64,000 nt of DNA from assembly GCA_016124445.1 (NCBI GenBank), contig WGNR01000011.1, positions 90,789-154,788 on the forward strand, read 5' to 3'. This document shows, piece after piece, positions 42,726 through 52,749 of this stretch. The notes under the pieces were generated by a model, which did no database searches, was not told the DNA's origin, and saw only the letters and a list, made by a program, of their open reading frames with translations. The position numbers were made by a program, and so were the translations under genes. This DNA is from a bacterium (lineage in GTDB: Bacteria; Planctomycetota; Planctomycetia; Pirellulales; Pirellulaceae). Positions within the stretch are counted from its first letter, which is position 1; the number at the start of each line of letters is the position of its first letter.

Positions 42726-43259
42726 CGAACTGTTTCCCCCAATTGGGAGCGTCAACTGCTTCGATAAGCGGGCTGGTGGTCCTACGAAAAAGGACGCTGA
42801 ACCAAGCCCGCTCCAGACACCCCCGCCAAGGGGCACATCGAAACAGGACAAGGCCAGCGTCCCTTTCGGGACGCGGCTCAAGTCGCTGCTTTCGATGTTC
42901 AAGAGCCTAGCGGCTCAGGTTGGCGGTTTGTCTGGAAGCAGTTCTTGACGCTCGCGCGTCGTTCAAATTGTGTGTTTATTCCGGGCCTAACCGGAATGTT
43001 TTAATTGGTCGTGTGATCATTAAACGCGTGCTGTTCCTAGATAGGAACGCACGCATCCATGATACATCGGGCTGGCCAAGGTTTCCATGCTCTGGAGGGG
43101 GCTATTCATCAACGAGTCTTTCGCTGCCTAGGCAATTATTATCATCGTGAAAGTTTGGCACCCCGTATAACTTGCGAATATCTGCATTTTCGCGTTGTAT
43201 CATCACGGCCTCCCATTCCCGAGCAAAACAATTAGTGACCGGTATTCTGCGGCAGGGCA
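42726..43259. other. Intergenic region with two hairpins
   Basis: No gene supported. Two strong inverted repeats: 42978-42997 (ATTCCGG/CCGGAAT, loop 6, followed by GTTTT, terminator-like) and 43026-43054 (GCGTGC-GTTCCTA/TAGGAAC-GCACGC, loop of two). The second may be an IS end. Confidence 0.45.
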
Positions 43260-43526
43260 GTGAAATTTAAGTCAGGTCACGCTCAGGAAGACCGGGACGC
43301 AGCACAAGAGAAAGCGGAACTTGTCACGAAGAAGCTGACCACGCTCCGGCTCGGCACGGCCGCCAAGTGCTTCCGGGAAGGCGTGGAGGAAACGTTGCCC
43401 TACATGGCATTCCCGCGCGAGCACTGGACACGCTTGCGCAGTAACAACATGCTGGAGTGGATCATGAAAGAGATCCGGCGTCGCACAAGGGTCGTGGATA
43501 ACGTCCTAATTAATGCGCTCAATTGA
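43260..43526 (+). pseudogene. IS256/mutator-family transposase C-terminal fragment
   Basis: Reads HAQEDRDAAQEKAELVTKKL, then FPREHWTRLRSNNMLEWIMK, then EIRRRTRVVDN, the near-C-terminal region of IS256-type transposases, and breaks off where the final conserved block should start. No intact transposase, so it is a remnant. Confidence 0.8.
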
Positions 43527-43594
43527 GAGCCAGCCCTGGCTCTGGTATGGATTTGATTACCAACATCAACCAACACCAGAACCAAGGACTGACC

Positions 43595-43735
43595 ATGACG
43601 AATGTACCAGAAGATCACGCCAGTGGAGAGATCCGGGATGCTTTTCAGATTAACGGCGACGCCGTGCGGGGGCATCTCGACGAGCTTGTCCGCTCGACGG
43701 TTGAGGAGAACCACAGGAGGCAGGGGAAGCTTTAA
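43595..43735 (+). pseudogene. IS256/mutator-family transposase N-terminal fragment
   Basis: Begins MTNVPEDHASGEIRDAF and continues with VRGHLDELVRSTVEE, the usual start of mutator-type transposases, then stops after a few unrelated residues. It lies after a C-terminal fragment of the same family, so the order is inverted relative to an intact gene: two copies or a rearranged one. Confidence 0.6.
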
Positions 43736-43741
43736 CGTGAA

Positions 43742-43773
43742 AATCTTTTTTGCCGCGCGCGGCAAAAAAGATT
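43742..43773. repeat. Perfect 32-bp palindrome
   Basis: Symmetric around 43757/43758 with a GCCGCG/CGCGGC core and T6/A6 arms outside. The T run comes before the stem and A run after, on both strands, so it is not a standard terminator. It may be an IS end or a target site. Confidence 0.8.
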
Positions 43774-43831
43774 CCAGAGTCAGGCTGGAAAACAATTGTG
43801 CGCATATTGACGGACACTACCGACGGTACCG

Positions 43832-44022
43832 CTTGACGTGACGTTCGGCGAAGACCAAAGTCGAATCCGAAAAGGACACGCCGACGTCAACTTTAGCCTG
43901 ATAAGAAGAACGAGCCTGAGCCTGTTGAAGAACAACAAAGCCGCGAAAGGGCCGTAAAGAACAAACGCCAAAAAGCAGCCAGCGACGACGACCATCGCCT
44001 GGAAGTGCTGCTGGGGAAGTGA
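43832..44022 (+). pseudogene. ISAs1-family transposase C-terminal fragment
   Basis: LDVTFGEDQSRIRKGHADVN, FSLIRRTSLSLLKNNK and then, after a stop or frame break, KNKRQKAASDDDHRLEVLL. This matches the C-terminal end of ISAs1-type transposases. The frame is broken (stop after AAKGP), so it is decayed. Confidence 0.75.
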
Positions 44023-44084
44023 CTTATGGCGCAATCGCCGTGCCTTTGCACCGCACGCTAAACCTTCCGGCTTAGCATCAGCCT

Positions 44085-44504
44085 TTAAGGTGCCTTTAAA
44101 TAGCTCCGTATTGCAAATCTCTCCACTTTACCATCTCTGTCTAGTAAATATTCTATGCTGTTCACCCTTTCATAGCCTTCGTATACATCTACGTACGAAC
44201 ATACAACAAAGTCGCGATTCGGAATATAGATCAATCTGGGAACACCATTTACCATCTCGCTGTGGCTTTGAAAACGGCTGTTTTTTCTAAGCTCGCAATC
44301 AAACCCGATTTCTTTCATTTGCCTTGTAACATCTTTCGCAGATGTACCAACAGGCACGGCTTGTTCCACAATCTTTCTTATGTTGCTCGTATCCATTTGC
44401 ACTAGTTTCTTTGCGCTAAGCGACTCCAAAGTTAAAGTACCGTCGCAAGCTAAAATTGACGCAACTACAAGAACAAAACGTATTGTCATACAACACAACG
44501 CCAT
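44085..44504 (-). CDS. Small exported or lipoprotein, possible immunity partner of the RHS protein
   Basis: 139 aa. Hydrophobic N-terminus ending in a weak lipobox (VASILACDG); the start may be 44504 or the ATG at 44489. The mature part is a compact alpha/beta domain (AVPVGTSAKDVTRQMKEIGF with D-C-E-L, then IPNRDFVVCSYVDVYEGY). It lies 91 bp after the stop of the RHS gene on the same strand, the place where immunity genes usually sit. No homology supports this; it could also be an unrelated envelope protein. Confidence 0.6.
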   Translation of the reverse strand: MALCCMTIRFVLVVASILACDGTLTLESLSAKKLVQMDTSNIRKIVEQAVPVGTSAKDVTRQMKEIGFDCELRKNSRFQSHSEMVNGVPRLIYIPNRDFVVCSYVDVYEGYERVNSIEYLLDRDGKVERFAIRSYLKAP

Positions 44505-44595
44505 CGTGGGGTCCTTTCAAAAATAAAGAATGTTCCGTAAATCACCATCGCGCAACACTCAGGCTCTGCAAAGCAAGCTACATTAGTTTGTCGTC

Positions 44596-47500
44596 TTACT
44601 GAAGCTTCTTCTTCACGCACTCAGGCATAGGCTGACTGAATCCTGGATGCGGGCGTCCGAATGGCAGCCAAACAGGTTCGAATATCTTATCTGTAGTTAC
44701 GCATGACTTAATCATCCAAGCAACCACCGAATTACTGTTTCCTACTGAAGGAATTACTAGTGGTGGCACCGGTTGATATGGAATGCAACAGTCGTTCACT
44801 GATTCAGCGACTTTGTAAAAGCATTTCTTTACACTCTCACAACTTTGGTTACTGATAGTATGTCTAGTGCACCACTTTAGCCATGAGGGATAGGCTCGCC
44901 CCTTATCGCTATTTTCTGGATGATCCCACGGTTTTTCCGCCCAAGGATCGACTCGGCACACCAATTGTCCAAAAACACTGTTGATGTCTTCACACTTTGG
45001 GAGAAATCCTTTTTCTCTTAGTTGATCTACATTCTCATCTCCCAAGCTTGGTCCACCGCGAAATCGATCTCCACCAGCAATTATAAACAGATGACCACTC
45101 GTATACCCGGTTAGCCCAATCGGCATTGAGCAGATTTCGATTTCACAGGAATGACTTCGTAAAGGGCCTAACTCTTGTAGACCGCTTGGATCGAGACTCG
45201 AAGGCCCAGTTTTCGCTGAATAGAAGTTAGTTCCACCCACATAGCGAATCGGGTCTCTTGTAGCAAAACTTCCTAATTTTGAAATATACAACCTATTTCG
45301 GAAACAAAGAAAATGAGAGCCAAACTCAACGCTCCTGCCGGTATATCGAACTTCCCAGTTTAACTCTGATCCCGAATATGAAGTAAAGTCTGGATTAAGT
45401 CCTTGGCTTTCCCCATAGGGCTGATAAGTGAATCGCTCTTGCACTATCCCTGCCGTATCCGTCAAGGCCGTTACGTTCCAGTTTGCATCCTGCATCGCAT
45501 ACAGCCGCTCGTTAAACACACCATTGCCAGTTGTATCTCGATCACGCAGCATCAAGTCGTCGATATACCGCAGTCCCCACACATGCTGTTGTTCGGCGTC
45601 GGTGGATGTGTCGACTCGTTCTTCGACTACTTGCCACTGATCTGGCTCTGTAAAGTAATAATGACGTGTCTCGTCCAGAGAGCCGGATATATACGACTTC
45701 ACGACTGTTCGCCGCTTGGCACCGTCATACTCATATTCCGCGACCAAGCTGGCCCCATCTGCCAATTTCACCAACCGGTTCCAGGCATCGTAGGTCGCCG
45801 AATACGAGTTGGCCAAGTCGTCCGGCTGCGGGATGGTCGTCATATTACCGGCCCGATTGTAGGCAGGCGTAGCCCACGAAATCCCGGCCATCTCAGTAAT
45901 ATTGGTGATCTCATTGACTGTATTGCCCGTCCGAGCCTGGTTGAGGTTCCAGGTCCCGTTGCCATTGGCGTCTTCCAGATACTTCTGCCAGTTGCCGGTG
46001 GCATCCAGTGACCAGCACTCGGCCAGGGACTGGTTCGTGATCCCATCTTTTTGGGCATTCAGCGTTCCACGCGACATTTCTTTTAGGCGGTTAACACCAT
46101 CGTAGCCGTACAACTCATCAAATGACTGACTCAGGGCATCCGCCACGATGTTCTGTCGCCAGATGCGATTGCTGGCTCGGTCGTAACCGTACTTAATGCG
46201 TTCCAGATCGGCTGAGCTTCCATAGTCGTACCAGCGATTGTCTTTTACTCGACCGAACCGATCCAACCCTGAGTAGATATCCCCCGTGTCGGGGTCATTC
46301 GCTCCTGAGAGATCTGCCAGCGTCCATTTAGTATTGGGTTGTGTGTAATCGGCAATAACAAAACCCTGACCGAAGGGAGTATTCACTGATTGGGCCGGGC
46401 TTCCCATACCCAGATAAGAATAGTCCACCAAGTGGGTGCTGGAACCATCATCGTCCACCAGTGCAGCCACCCGACTGGCCGCATCGTCGATCCCACCGGC
46501 CGTACCGTAGTCGTACGTCAGGACACGACCGTCGGGATAGGTCAGCGTGGTCGGCCGTACCGTATTTGCCGAGCCAGTGACGTAGCTATATTCGACTTTA
46601 GGAGTGGTCGATGTGTTCACGGCACCTCCGTGGGCCTGGTAATCTGTGATGAGTTGGCTGAATTCATTGTAGGCGAACTGTACCTCGTTCACTACATTTC
46701 CGCTCCCCATGTCCGGGTGGTCATGGGACGTGATTGTCTCGCGCATTCCACGCACCTCGTAGGTCGTTGCGATCCGGCGCACAGAATCGTCGACATCCGA
46801 GCCCAAGGTAGTAACCCGATCCTGTGTCATCCGACCCAGCTTATCATACTCGTAGATATGAACCGTTCCATTCTGGTCGGTCATGCTCGTTTTTTGCTGT
46901 TGGCGATTGTAGGCAAATAGAATCACGTCGGAACCGTCGACCGAGTCGGGATAAATCTCCTTTCGTTTCCAGAGACTTGTGGCCACGTCGGAATCGCTTA
47001 GGGTTGTTCCGTACTCATATTGCGTCACTTGGTCTCCGGTTGCCGAATTCTCTGCCGTAATGGAAGACATGTTGCCATCGCCATTGTAGGCCATGCGGAC
47101 GATAATGTTCGTGTCGTCCGAGGCCAGGCAGGTTCCCTCGGAACTGGAAGAACTGGTGGATGGCAGATAATTCATAACAGTGGCCGTAGGCCGTCCTGCC
47201 GCGTCATATTCCATTTTCACGACCATGCACGCAGGATCTGTGCTCGACTCAGCATTTCCCGCGTCGTCGTATGTTTGCGAAGTCACCAGAATCATATTGG
47301 AGCGGACCGGAATCGTACTGGGCCGTGAGAGAGTCGATCCGCCATTGGTTCCGTAGTCCGCAGCGGCCTGCTGGCGGCCCAAAGAATCGGGATAGAGGGC
47401 CGTGTAAGTCACGCGAGCCTTAGGCGAAGTGGATGGATCTTTCAGTTCGCCCGTTTGATTCGACGAGGCATTGTGGTACCGCTGCCGGGTCGTTGTTTGA

Positions 47501-50500
47501 ATCAAGTTAGAGGCAGCGTCATACGCCGATTCCGATTGTTCCAGAATTGTGTCTCCGTCGACATTCCCTGCTTCCACATAGTTCGATTCGTCCAGTTCGT
47601 ATCCCTGAAACTGGACCGTTTGTCGACCGAGACTATCGTAGGTCGACTTGGAGAATAGCTTGGAACCGGCCGGGAGCGATTTGATTTCGTTGCCTGCGGC
47701 GTCGTACCAATGGTTGCTGGTGAGGGCATTCCCGACGCTACCGGTCGATGGATCGACGCCGTAGGTGATGGTTCGATAAACCCGCCCACGATCATCGTAT
47801 TTTATTTCTCTCCGTGCGATCAAGTTGCCGGCGTTGTCCGTGTCGTAACGCTCCGTTTCGATGAGCTGATTGAGGTTGTCGTACGCATTTGTCTGGTAGA
47901 AGTCGATTTCACCGTCGATGAAGATCCGCCGATTGCGGAAATCGTATTGGAAGGTAGTTGCCCGGGTATCAGTACCGCTGGCGTAGGCAGTTCGCCGTGT
48001 GAGATTGCCGTCCCCGCTATCATTGCCATAGTCATACTGGAATTCAGTGATAACCACCATGTTGTTTCCAGTCGCACCACCACCTGTCGGATCGGAAACC
48101 GAGGCCCCCGCATCATTGGTTCCCATCCAAGTGGAAATCGCCAGTCCGCGCGAATCGAACACCGTTCGCGTGATCGTCCCCCCCGGCGTAACGTCGCGAT
48201 TTCGCCGCTTCATAGCGTCGTAGCCATAACTCGTCTGGTCGTAATTGGTGCCTGGGGACCCTTCGCCCGACGCCGGAATCATATGGTAGCCCCGCTGCGA
48301 GGCCAGGTTGCAGCAGTCGGTGTACTGGAACGTCGTCCAGCGGGTATAGCTTGCTTGGACGAACGTGTCGCTGGGCATGAGCTTGCCGGATATGCTGGCC
48401 CGCGTCGCCTGGATTTGCTGTTGTAGCTTATCGTTCTTGGCGTGAATCACAATCGAGACGGGATTCACGAGTGTGTAGGTGTAATTCGGCGCTGTTCCAG
48501 TGGCGTATCCCTCGGCCGTGCGGGTGACGTTTCGCGAGGCGCTCTCGTCGTAAACGGTCCAACTGGCTCGACGAACATCCGTGGCCGTGCCATCAATATC
48601 GATTGTATGCCAGGGACCCAGCATCTGGGTGATGCGTCCCAGATCATCGTGCTCGTAATCGGTAATCAAATTCAGCCCGCCGTCCGAAGGCGTGGCCCAA
48701 CCACCGGGCACGTCGGCTTCGATCGACGAATCGACATCATCGATCCGTTGCGTCATCGCCCCGGTCGGAATATCGTATTTCAGCCGGGTGATATAGCCCC
48801 GCTCGTTCATACTCCAAGTTGGGTTGCCATACTCGTCCAGATAGACTTTACGCGTAGTCGCGATGCCGGAGCCGTTCTGGTGGGTTGGGACTACCGGCAG
48901 CGTGGTCGTCATCTGCTGTACTCGCAGCGTGCCGCTGTAGTAGGTGTAGTTGAACGTCGTTTCTATAGCGCCGGTTCCGTCGTCGTTGCGGTAAACCGTT
49001 TCCTTCGATTTGGGATAGATCGTGTTGCCGCCAACTGTTTGGACAGCGTACTCCCACGACTTTTGTAGGATGGGTGTCCCGCTGCTTCCTTGTTGCAGTT
49101 TTTCCGCCTTTTTGTAGCCGCCTGGGCCGCTCATACCGCTGCTGGAGGAACTGCTGCCCGCGGACGGATAGTATTCAGTGAGGTGGATCAGGCCTTCGCT
49201 CGACTTGAGCGTCACGTTCAAATCCGCGGAGCCTTCGCTGTAACTGTTGATCGCCGACGGTTCCGCCATAAGGATTTTGTGACCATCATCGTCGAACTGA
49301 TGGTATTCGAGCCAGCTGTCACTCCCGGACTTGAGTTCCTTCAGGATGACCTGACCGATGTAGTTGGTGTAGACGATCACTTGATTTTCATCAGGAAGCG
49401 TTTCGACCGTTTTCATCTTCCAGTGGTTGTAGTCGTCGGAGTTGCTACTTTGCGTGTAGCTGAAGGTGAAGGTTTGCGAGCCGCCGTAGACGATTTCCTT
49501 TTTGGCCCGTTGCTGGCTATCGTACTCGAAATAGTTGTCTGCGTATAAGGCCAACTGAGCATTATCGGCCGTCAGCGGGTTGTATACATCAGCCACCATC
49601 CGGGCATAGCTCGCTTCGCCCAGGATGTATTTGAGGCCATGCGCAAAGCCATTGGCCTGACCCGAGAGCCAGTAGCGGTAATAGCTCACGCCAAGCGAAT
49701 CCCAGTTCGATCCATTCCACTGCTTTCGCGTCACCGTCTTGAGATCTCCTGCGCTGCCGTTGGGATCTTCTGATCCGTAGTAGGTGTAGGCGACTTGGCG
49801 GATATCCTCCCAACTGCCGCTGTCCACCTGGCGACGAAGTGTGACCGTTTCGATCCGGCTGGCACTGGTATAGGTATAGGCGAACGCCTCGGTCGTCGTT
49901 GTGCCGTCGACGGTTACCGCACGCTCCAGCGATTCAATGTGGCCGTCCCCCGTATAGGAATTCGCCGACATCGCCTGATCGCCCGGCGTCAGGTGGCTGG
50001 CGAATTGCCCTTGGGGATAAGTACTCTGATCGAAGTCGTGGAACTTCCATCGTTCACCGCTCGGTTGCGTCAGAACCAATAGGTGATTGGCCGTGTCATG
50101 GACGAGCGTCGACTTCGCCCCAAATCGTCCGGTGTAAACTCCCGAGTTATCGTCGAATTGCAGCGAATACTTCGTGCCCCGCACGAACGTAATCAAACCA
50201 TCCAAACCTTGAACCAGGTAGGGCCAATCCTGGACGAGCCAGTTGTACCCGTTCCCCATGTCCGTACTGGTCAGGCTCCCGTTCTGAGAAAGCTGGTTGC
50301 TGTAAACGCGCCGCTGCTGCCACGGTTTGCCGAAGCCGTCTGCCTCCAAGTCCGTAACTGCATATTGTACCTCGCCGTTTAAGTAGCGAATGGGCTGACT
50401 GCTAGATCCTCCCATCCCACAACTGCCGCCAATGCAGGAGGCATTCAAGCTCGGAGGTGGCGTATAGTCTCCCACGGGGTTGCTGCTACCCTCCTCGCCA

Positions 50501-51135
50501 CATGAATCTTCGGGGCATTCTCCTTCTGGAGGTGGCTCACACACCTGGGTATTCGGTGTCGTCGTTGTCGATATCGGTGAAGAACCAGAACTACTCGATG
50601 AGGTCGAGCTGCTACTGGAGCTGGAAGACGTGGAGCTACTGGAACTGGACGATGTCGAAGTACTCGAACTTGACGAAGAAAGGGAACTGGAGGAAGACGA
50701 ACTGGACGAAGGCTGCGTGCTGCTGGAACTCGAAGACGACGGAATTCCGGAAGAGGATGAACTGGACGAAGAGACTCCCGAGGAGGAACTCGACGTGGAG
50801 GAAGAGCTAGGAACGGAGGAGCTACTTGTGCTCGACGACGAAGAACTGGCGTAATGCGACGAACTCGAAGAAGAACTGCTCGGTGTAGACGACGAGCTAC
50901 TAGAACTTGTCGGTGTACTTGAACTGGAGGAACTCGATGGATTCCAGGGCGTCTCCGAGGAACTACTAGAACTCGTCGGGGGAGAAGGCGTTTGCGAGGA
51001 GCTACTCGAACTGGTCGGAGGCGGCGGGGTTGATGACGAACTACTCGAAGTCGAAGACGAACTACTGGAACTCAGGGGCTGGGCCGAGGAACTGCTCGAA
51101 GATGTGGGATTGTTCGAGGATGAAGAACTAGTCAT
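44596..51135 (-). CDS. Giant RHS-repeat protein with Ser-rich head and Cys-rich C-terminal domain
   Basis: 2179 aa from the ATG at 51135, which has GGAGG 7 nt ahead. Residues 1 to about 190 are a low-complexity Ser/Pro/Thr tract, followed by a Cys-containing segment (VCEPPPEGECPEDSCGEEGS), then a long RHS/YD-repeat body (many G-x-x-x-R-Y-x-Y-D-x-x-G units, such as YEYDKLGRMTQDRV, VEYEYDGAKRRTVVKSY). The core ends RNRLYISKLGSFATRDPIRY, then a spacer to DPSGLQ. The last 190 residues form a different domain with 11 or more Cys, a GHLFIIAGGDRFRGGPS segment, and NSNSVVAWMI, which looks like a polymorphic toxin or enzyme domain. No signal peptide is visible. Confidence 0.9.
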   Translation of the reverse strand: MTSSSSSNNPTSSSSSSAQPLSSSSSSSTSSSSSSTPPPPTSSSSSSQTPSPPTSSSSSSETPWNPSSSSSSSTPTSSSSSSSTPSSSSSSSSHYASSSSSSTSSSSVPSSSSTSSSSSGVSSSSSSSSGIPSSSSSSSTQPSSSSSSSSSLSSSSSSTSTSSSSSSSTSSSSSSSSTSSSSSGSSPISTTTTPNTQVCEPPPEGECPEDSCGEEGSSNPVGDYTPPPSLNASCIGGSCGMGGSSSQPIRYLNGEVQYAVTDLEADGFGKPWQQRRVYSNQLSQNGSLTSTDMGNGYNWLVQDWPYLVQGLDGLITFVRGTKYSLQFDDNSGVYTGRFGAKSTLVHDTANHLLVLTQPSGERWKFHDFDQSTYPQGQFASHLTPGDQAMSANSYTGDGHIESLERAVTVDGTTTTEAFAYTYTSASRIETVTLRRQVDSGSWEDIRQVAYTYYGSEDPNGSAGDLKTVTRKQWNGSNWDSLGVSYYRYWLSGQANGFAHGLKYILGEASYARMVADVYNPLTADNAQLALYADNYFEYDSQQRAKKEIVYGGSQTFTFSYTQSSNSDDYNHWKMKTVETLPDENQVIVYTNYIGQVILKELKSGSDSWLEYHQFDDDGHKILMAEPSAINSYSEGSADLNVTLKSSEGLIHLTEYYPSAGSSSSSSGMSGPGGYKKAEKLQQGSSGTPILQKSWEYAVQTVGGNTIYPKSKETVYRNDDGTGAIETTFNYTYYSGTLRVQQMTTTLPVVPTHQNGSGIATTRKVYLDEYGNPTWSMNERGYITRLKYDIPTGAMTQRIDDVDSSIEADVPGGWATPSDGGLNLITDYEHDDLGRITQMLGPWHTIDIDGTATDVRRASWTVYDESASRNVTRTAEGYATGTAPNYTYTLVNPVSIVIHAKNDKLQQQIQATRASISGKLMPSDTFVQASYTRWTTFQYTDCCNLASQRGYHMIPASGEGSPGTNYDQTSYGYDAMKRRNRDVTPGGTITRTVFDSRGLAISTWMGTNDAGASVSDPTGGGATGNNMVVITEFQYDYGNDSGDGNLTRRTAYASGTDTRATTFQYDFRNRRIFIDGEIDFYQTNAYDNLNQLIETERYDTDNAGNLIARREIKYDDRGRVYRTITYGVDPSTGSVGNALTSNHWYDAAGNEIKSLPAGSKLFSKSTYDSLGRQTVQFQGYELDESNYVEAGNVDGDTILEQSESAYDAASNLIQTTTRQRYHNASSNQTGELKDPSTSPKARVTYTALYPDSLGRQQAAADYGTNGGSTLSRPSTIPVRSNMILVTSQTYDDAGNAESSTDPACMVVKMEYDAAGRPTATVMNYLPSTSSSSSEGTCLASDDTNIIVRMAYNGDGNMSSITAENSATGDQVTQYEYGTTLSDSDVATSLWKRKEIYPDSVDGSDVILFAYNRQQQKTSMTDQNGTVHIYEYDKLGRMTQDRVTTLGSDVDDSVRRIATTYEVRGMRETITSHDHPDMGSGNVVNEVQFAYNEFSQLITDYQAHGGAVNTSTTPKVEYSYVTGSANTVRPTTLTYPDGRVLTYDYGTAGGIDDAASRVAALVDDDGSSTHLVDYSYLGMGSPAQSVNTPFGQGFVIADYTQPNTKWTLADLSGANDPDTGDIYSGLDRFGRVKDNRWYDYGSSADLERIKYGYDRASNRIWRQNIVADALSQSFDELYGYDGVNRLKEMSRGTLNAQKDGITNQSLAECWSLDATGNWQKYLEDANGNGTWNLNQARTGNTVNEITNITEMAGISWATPAYNRAGNMTTIPQPDDLANSYSATYDAWNRLVKLADGASLVAEYEYDGAKRRTVVKSYISGSLDETRHYYFTEPDQWQVVEERVDTSTDAEQQHVWGLRYIDDLMLRDRDTTGNGVFNERLYAMQDANWNVTALTDTAGIVQERFTYQPYGESQGLNPDFTSYSGSELNWEVRYTGRSVEFGSHFLCFRNRLYISKLGSFATRDPIRYVGGTNFYSAKTGPSSLDPSGLQELGPLRSHSCEIEICSMPIGLTGYTSGHLFIIAGGDRFRGGPSLGDENVDQLREKGFLPKCEDINSVFGQLVCRVDPWAEKPWDHPENSDKGRAYPSWLKWCTRHTISNQSCESVKKCFYKVAESVNDCCIPYQPVPPLVIPSVGNSNSVVAWMIKSCVTTDKIFEPVWLPFGRPHPGFSQPMPECVKKKLQ

Positions 51136-51621
51136 GGTCTGCCTCCGGATTGCGATGATGAGCAGGGTGCGAATCAGCCGTCGTATTCTCGCGACCACTC
51201 ATGCAATGTCAATTAATTTCTGTTATGAACTTCTAACTTCTGGATATCGATAGCATTCAGTTACGTGATATGGGCAAATTAGAGAGAGCTATATTCGCCA
51301 CTCTGAAAACTGCCCGTTTTTTACTTGATCAAAGTCGCTGGCACTTACTGCCCGTTCATCCACCGATACCTATAGAAACCATTGACATAACCGCTATCGC
51401 ATGCCTGCTGCTCAGCGAAGTAAGCGACAATCTACGCGCCGTGTGTACACGCGTCCAGAAAAAGTTTCTGCAAAATTCGACGCATCTATTTGCGCCAAAC
51501 TTTTCCTTGCCATCCGTACACAATCGCCGATAGAATCCCTCTCGACCTTCGCAGGAAGCCATATAACTGCGACCAGCTTCAGCACAACAAGAGCACTCCA
51601 ATCGAACACAGCGGAACTCCC
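51136..51621. other. Intergenic region
   Basis: 486 bp between the divergent RHS gene and the glycan operon; should hold promoters for both. Nothing further that I can support. Confidence 0.5.
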
Positions 51622-52749
51622 ATGATTCAACAAAACGGAACGCCTCAACTTCTTCACGACGAAGAAACATTCGACGCCGAAGCCAAGTCGATTCGTCCGA
51701 TCTATGTCGTGGGTTATCCCAGCTATCTCGGCGGCGCGGACACCGAACTGTGGCATACGATCAAACTGTGGCGTCGCAAAGGGATTCCCGTCAATCTGAT
51801 TCCCACCTGGCACGCCCAGCCCGAATGGCGCGATAGGCTGAATGCCATCGGGGCCACGACGATCGAAGCAAGTAGTCCCGGCGCACTCAAAGATATTTCA
51901 GGTTTGGCGGGATCTACGGTGGTCAGCTTCTGCAATGGCGAGTTTTTGAATCACGCCGACCAGTTCCGCGAATTGGAGTGTTCAGTCGTCTGGGTGAACT
52001 GCATGACCTGGGCTTTTCCGAAAGAGATCGAGCATTACGAACGGCAAGGAGCATTCGACGCTTACGTGTTTCAGTCCGCGTTCCAACGAGAAAACATTCT
52101 TCCTCGCCTGCGAGACTTTGGAGTTCGCGACGATCAATGCTTCCAAATTCGGGGAGCCTTCGCAGCCGATGAGTTTCCCTTTTCTCCCTTGGCACATCGG
52201 CCTGGCGAGCCGTTCGTCCTGGGCCGTATTGCCCGTCCCGACCTCGACAAGTGGAGTTCCAACTTGTGGTCCATCTACGGTGCCGTGCAGTATACGCATA
52301 AGCGAGCCCGCGTGATGGCCTGGGACCATCGCCTCACGCAGAAATGCGGCACGCCTCCCGACTGGGCCGAGGCACTCACGGCCAACGCCGAAACCTCGCG
52401 CAAATTCCTGGAAAGCTTGCACTGCCTGCTGCCGATCAACGGCGGCGCTAAAGAAAACTGGCCTCGATCAGGATTAGAAGCCATGGCCAGTGGCGTTCCG
52501 GTCGTGGCCCAGAACGAGTGGGGCTGGAAAGAAATGATCGAACATGGCGTCACCGGATTTCTGGGAAGCGATGATTGTGAACTGGCGCACTACACCGCGA
52601 TGCTCGCTCATGATGAAGAATTGCGTCTTCAGATCGCCCTCCAGGCACGGCAGCGGCTCGTTGAGGAATTGGCCAATCCGGAAGTCATCTGGGGAGGATG
52701 GCAACGACTGTTCAACATCTTCGATAAGGCGGAAAGGAACGTAGCATGA
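51622..52749 (+). CDS. GT4-type glycosyltransferase
   Basis: 375 aa from the ATG at 51622. GT-B pattern: IYVVGYPSYLGGADTELWHT near the start, then the C-terminal donor-binding half with SGLEAMASGVPVVAQNEWGW, then EMIEHGVTGFL and a typical closing helix. Acts on a nucleotide-sugar donor, acceptor unknown. It overlaps the next gene by ATGA. First gene of a five-gene operon. Confidence 0.85.
   Translation: MIQQNGTPQLLHDEETFDAEAKSIRPIYVVGYPSYLGGADTELWHTIKLWRRKGIPVNLIPTWHAQPEWRDRLNAIGATTIEASSPGALKDISGLAGSTVVSFCNGEFLNHADQFRELECSVVWVNCMTWAFPKEIEHYERQGAFDAYVFQSAFQRENILPRLRDFGVRDDQCFQIRGAFAADEFPFSPLAHRPGEPFVLGRIARPDLDKWSSNLWSIYGAVQYTHKRARVMAWDHRLTQKCGTPPDWAEALTANAETSRKFLESLHCLLPINGGAKENWPRSGLEAMASGVPVVAQNEWGWKEMIEHGVTGFLGSDDCELAHYTAMLAHDEELRLQIALQARQRLVEELANPEVIWGGWQRLFNIFDKAERNVA

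Noticed and set aside
45403..50854. Many long + strand frames inside the RHS gene
   Set aside because: All are antisense to the repetitive RHS coding frame and have no independent support.
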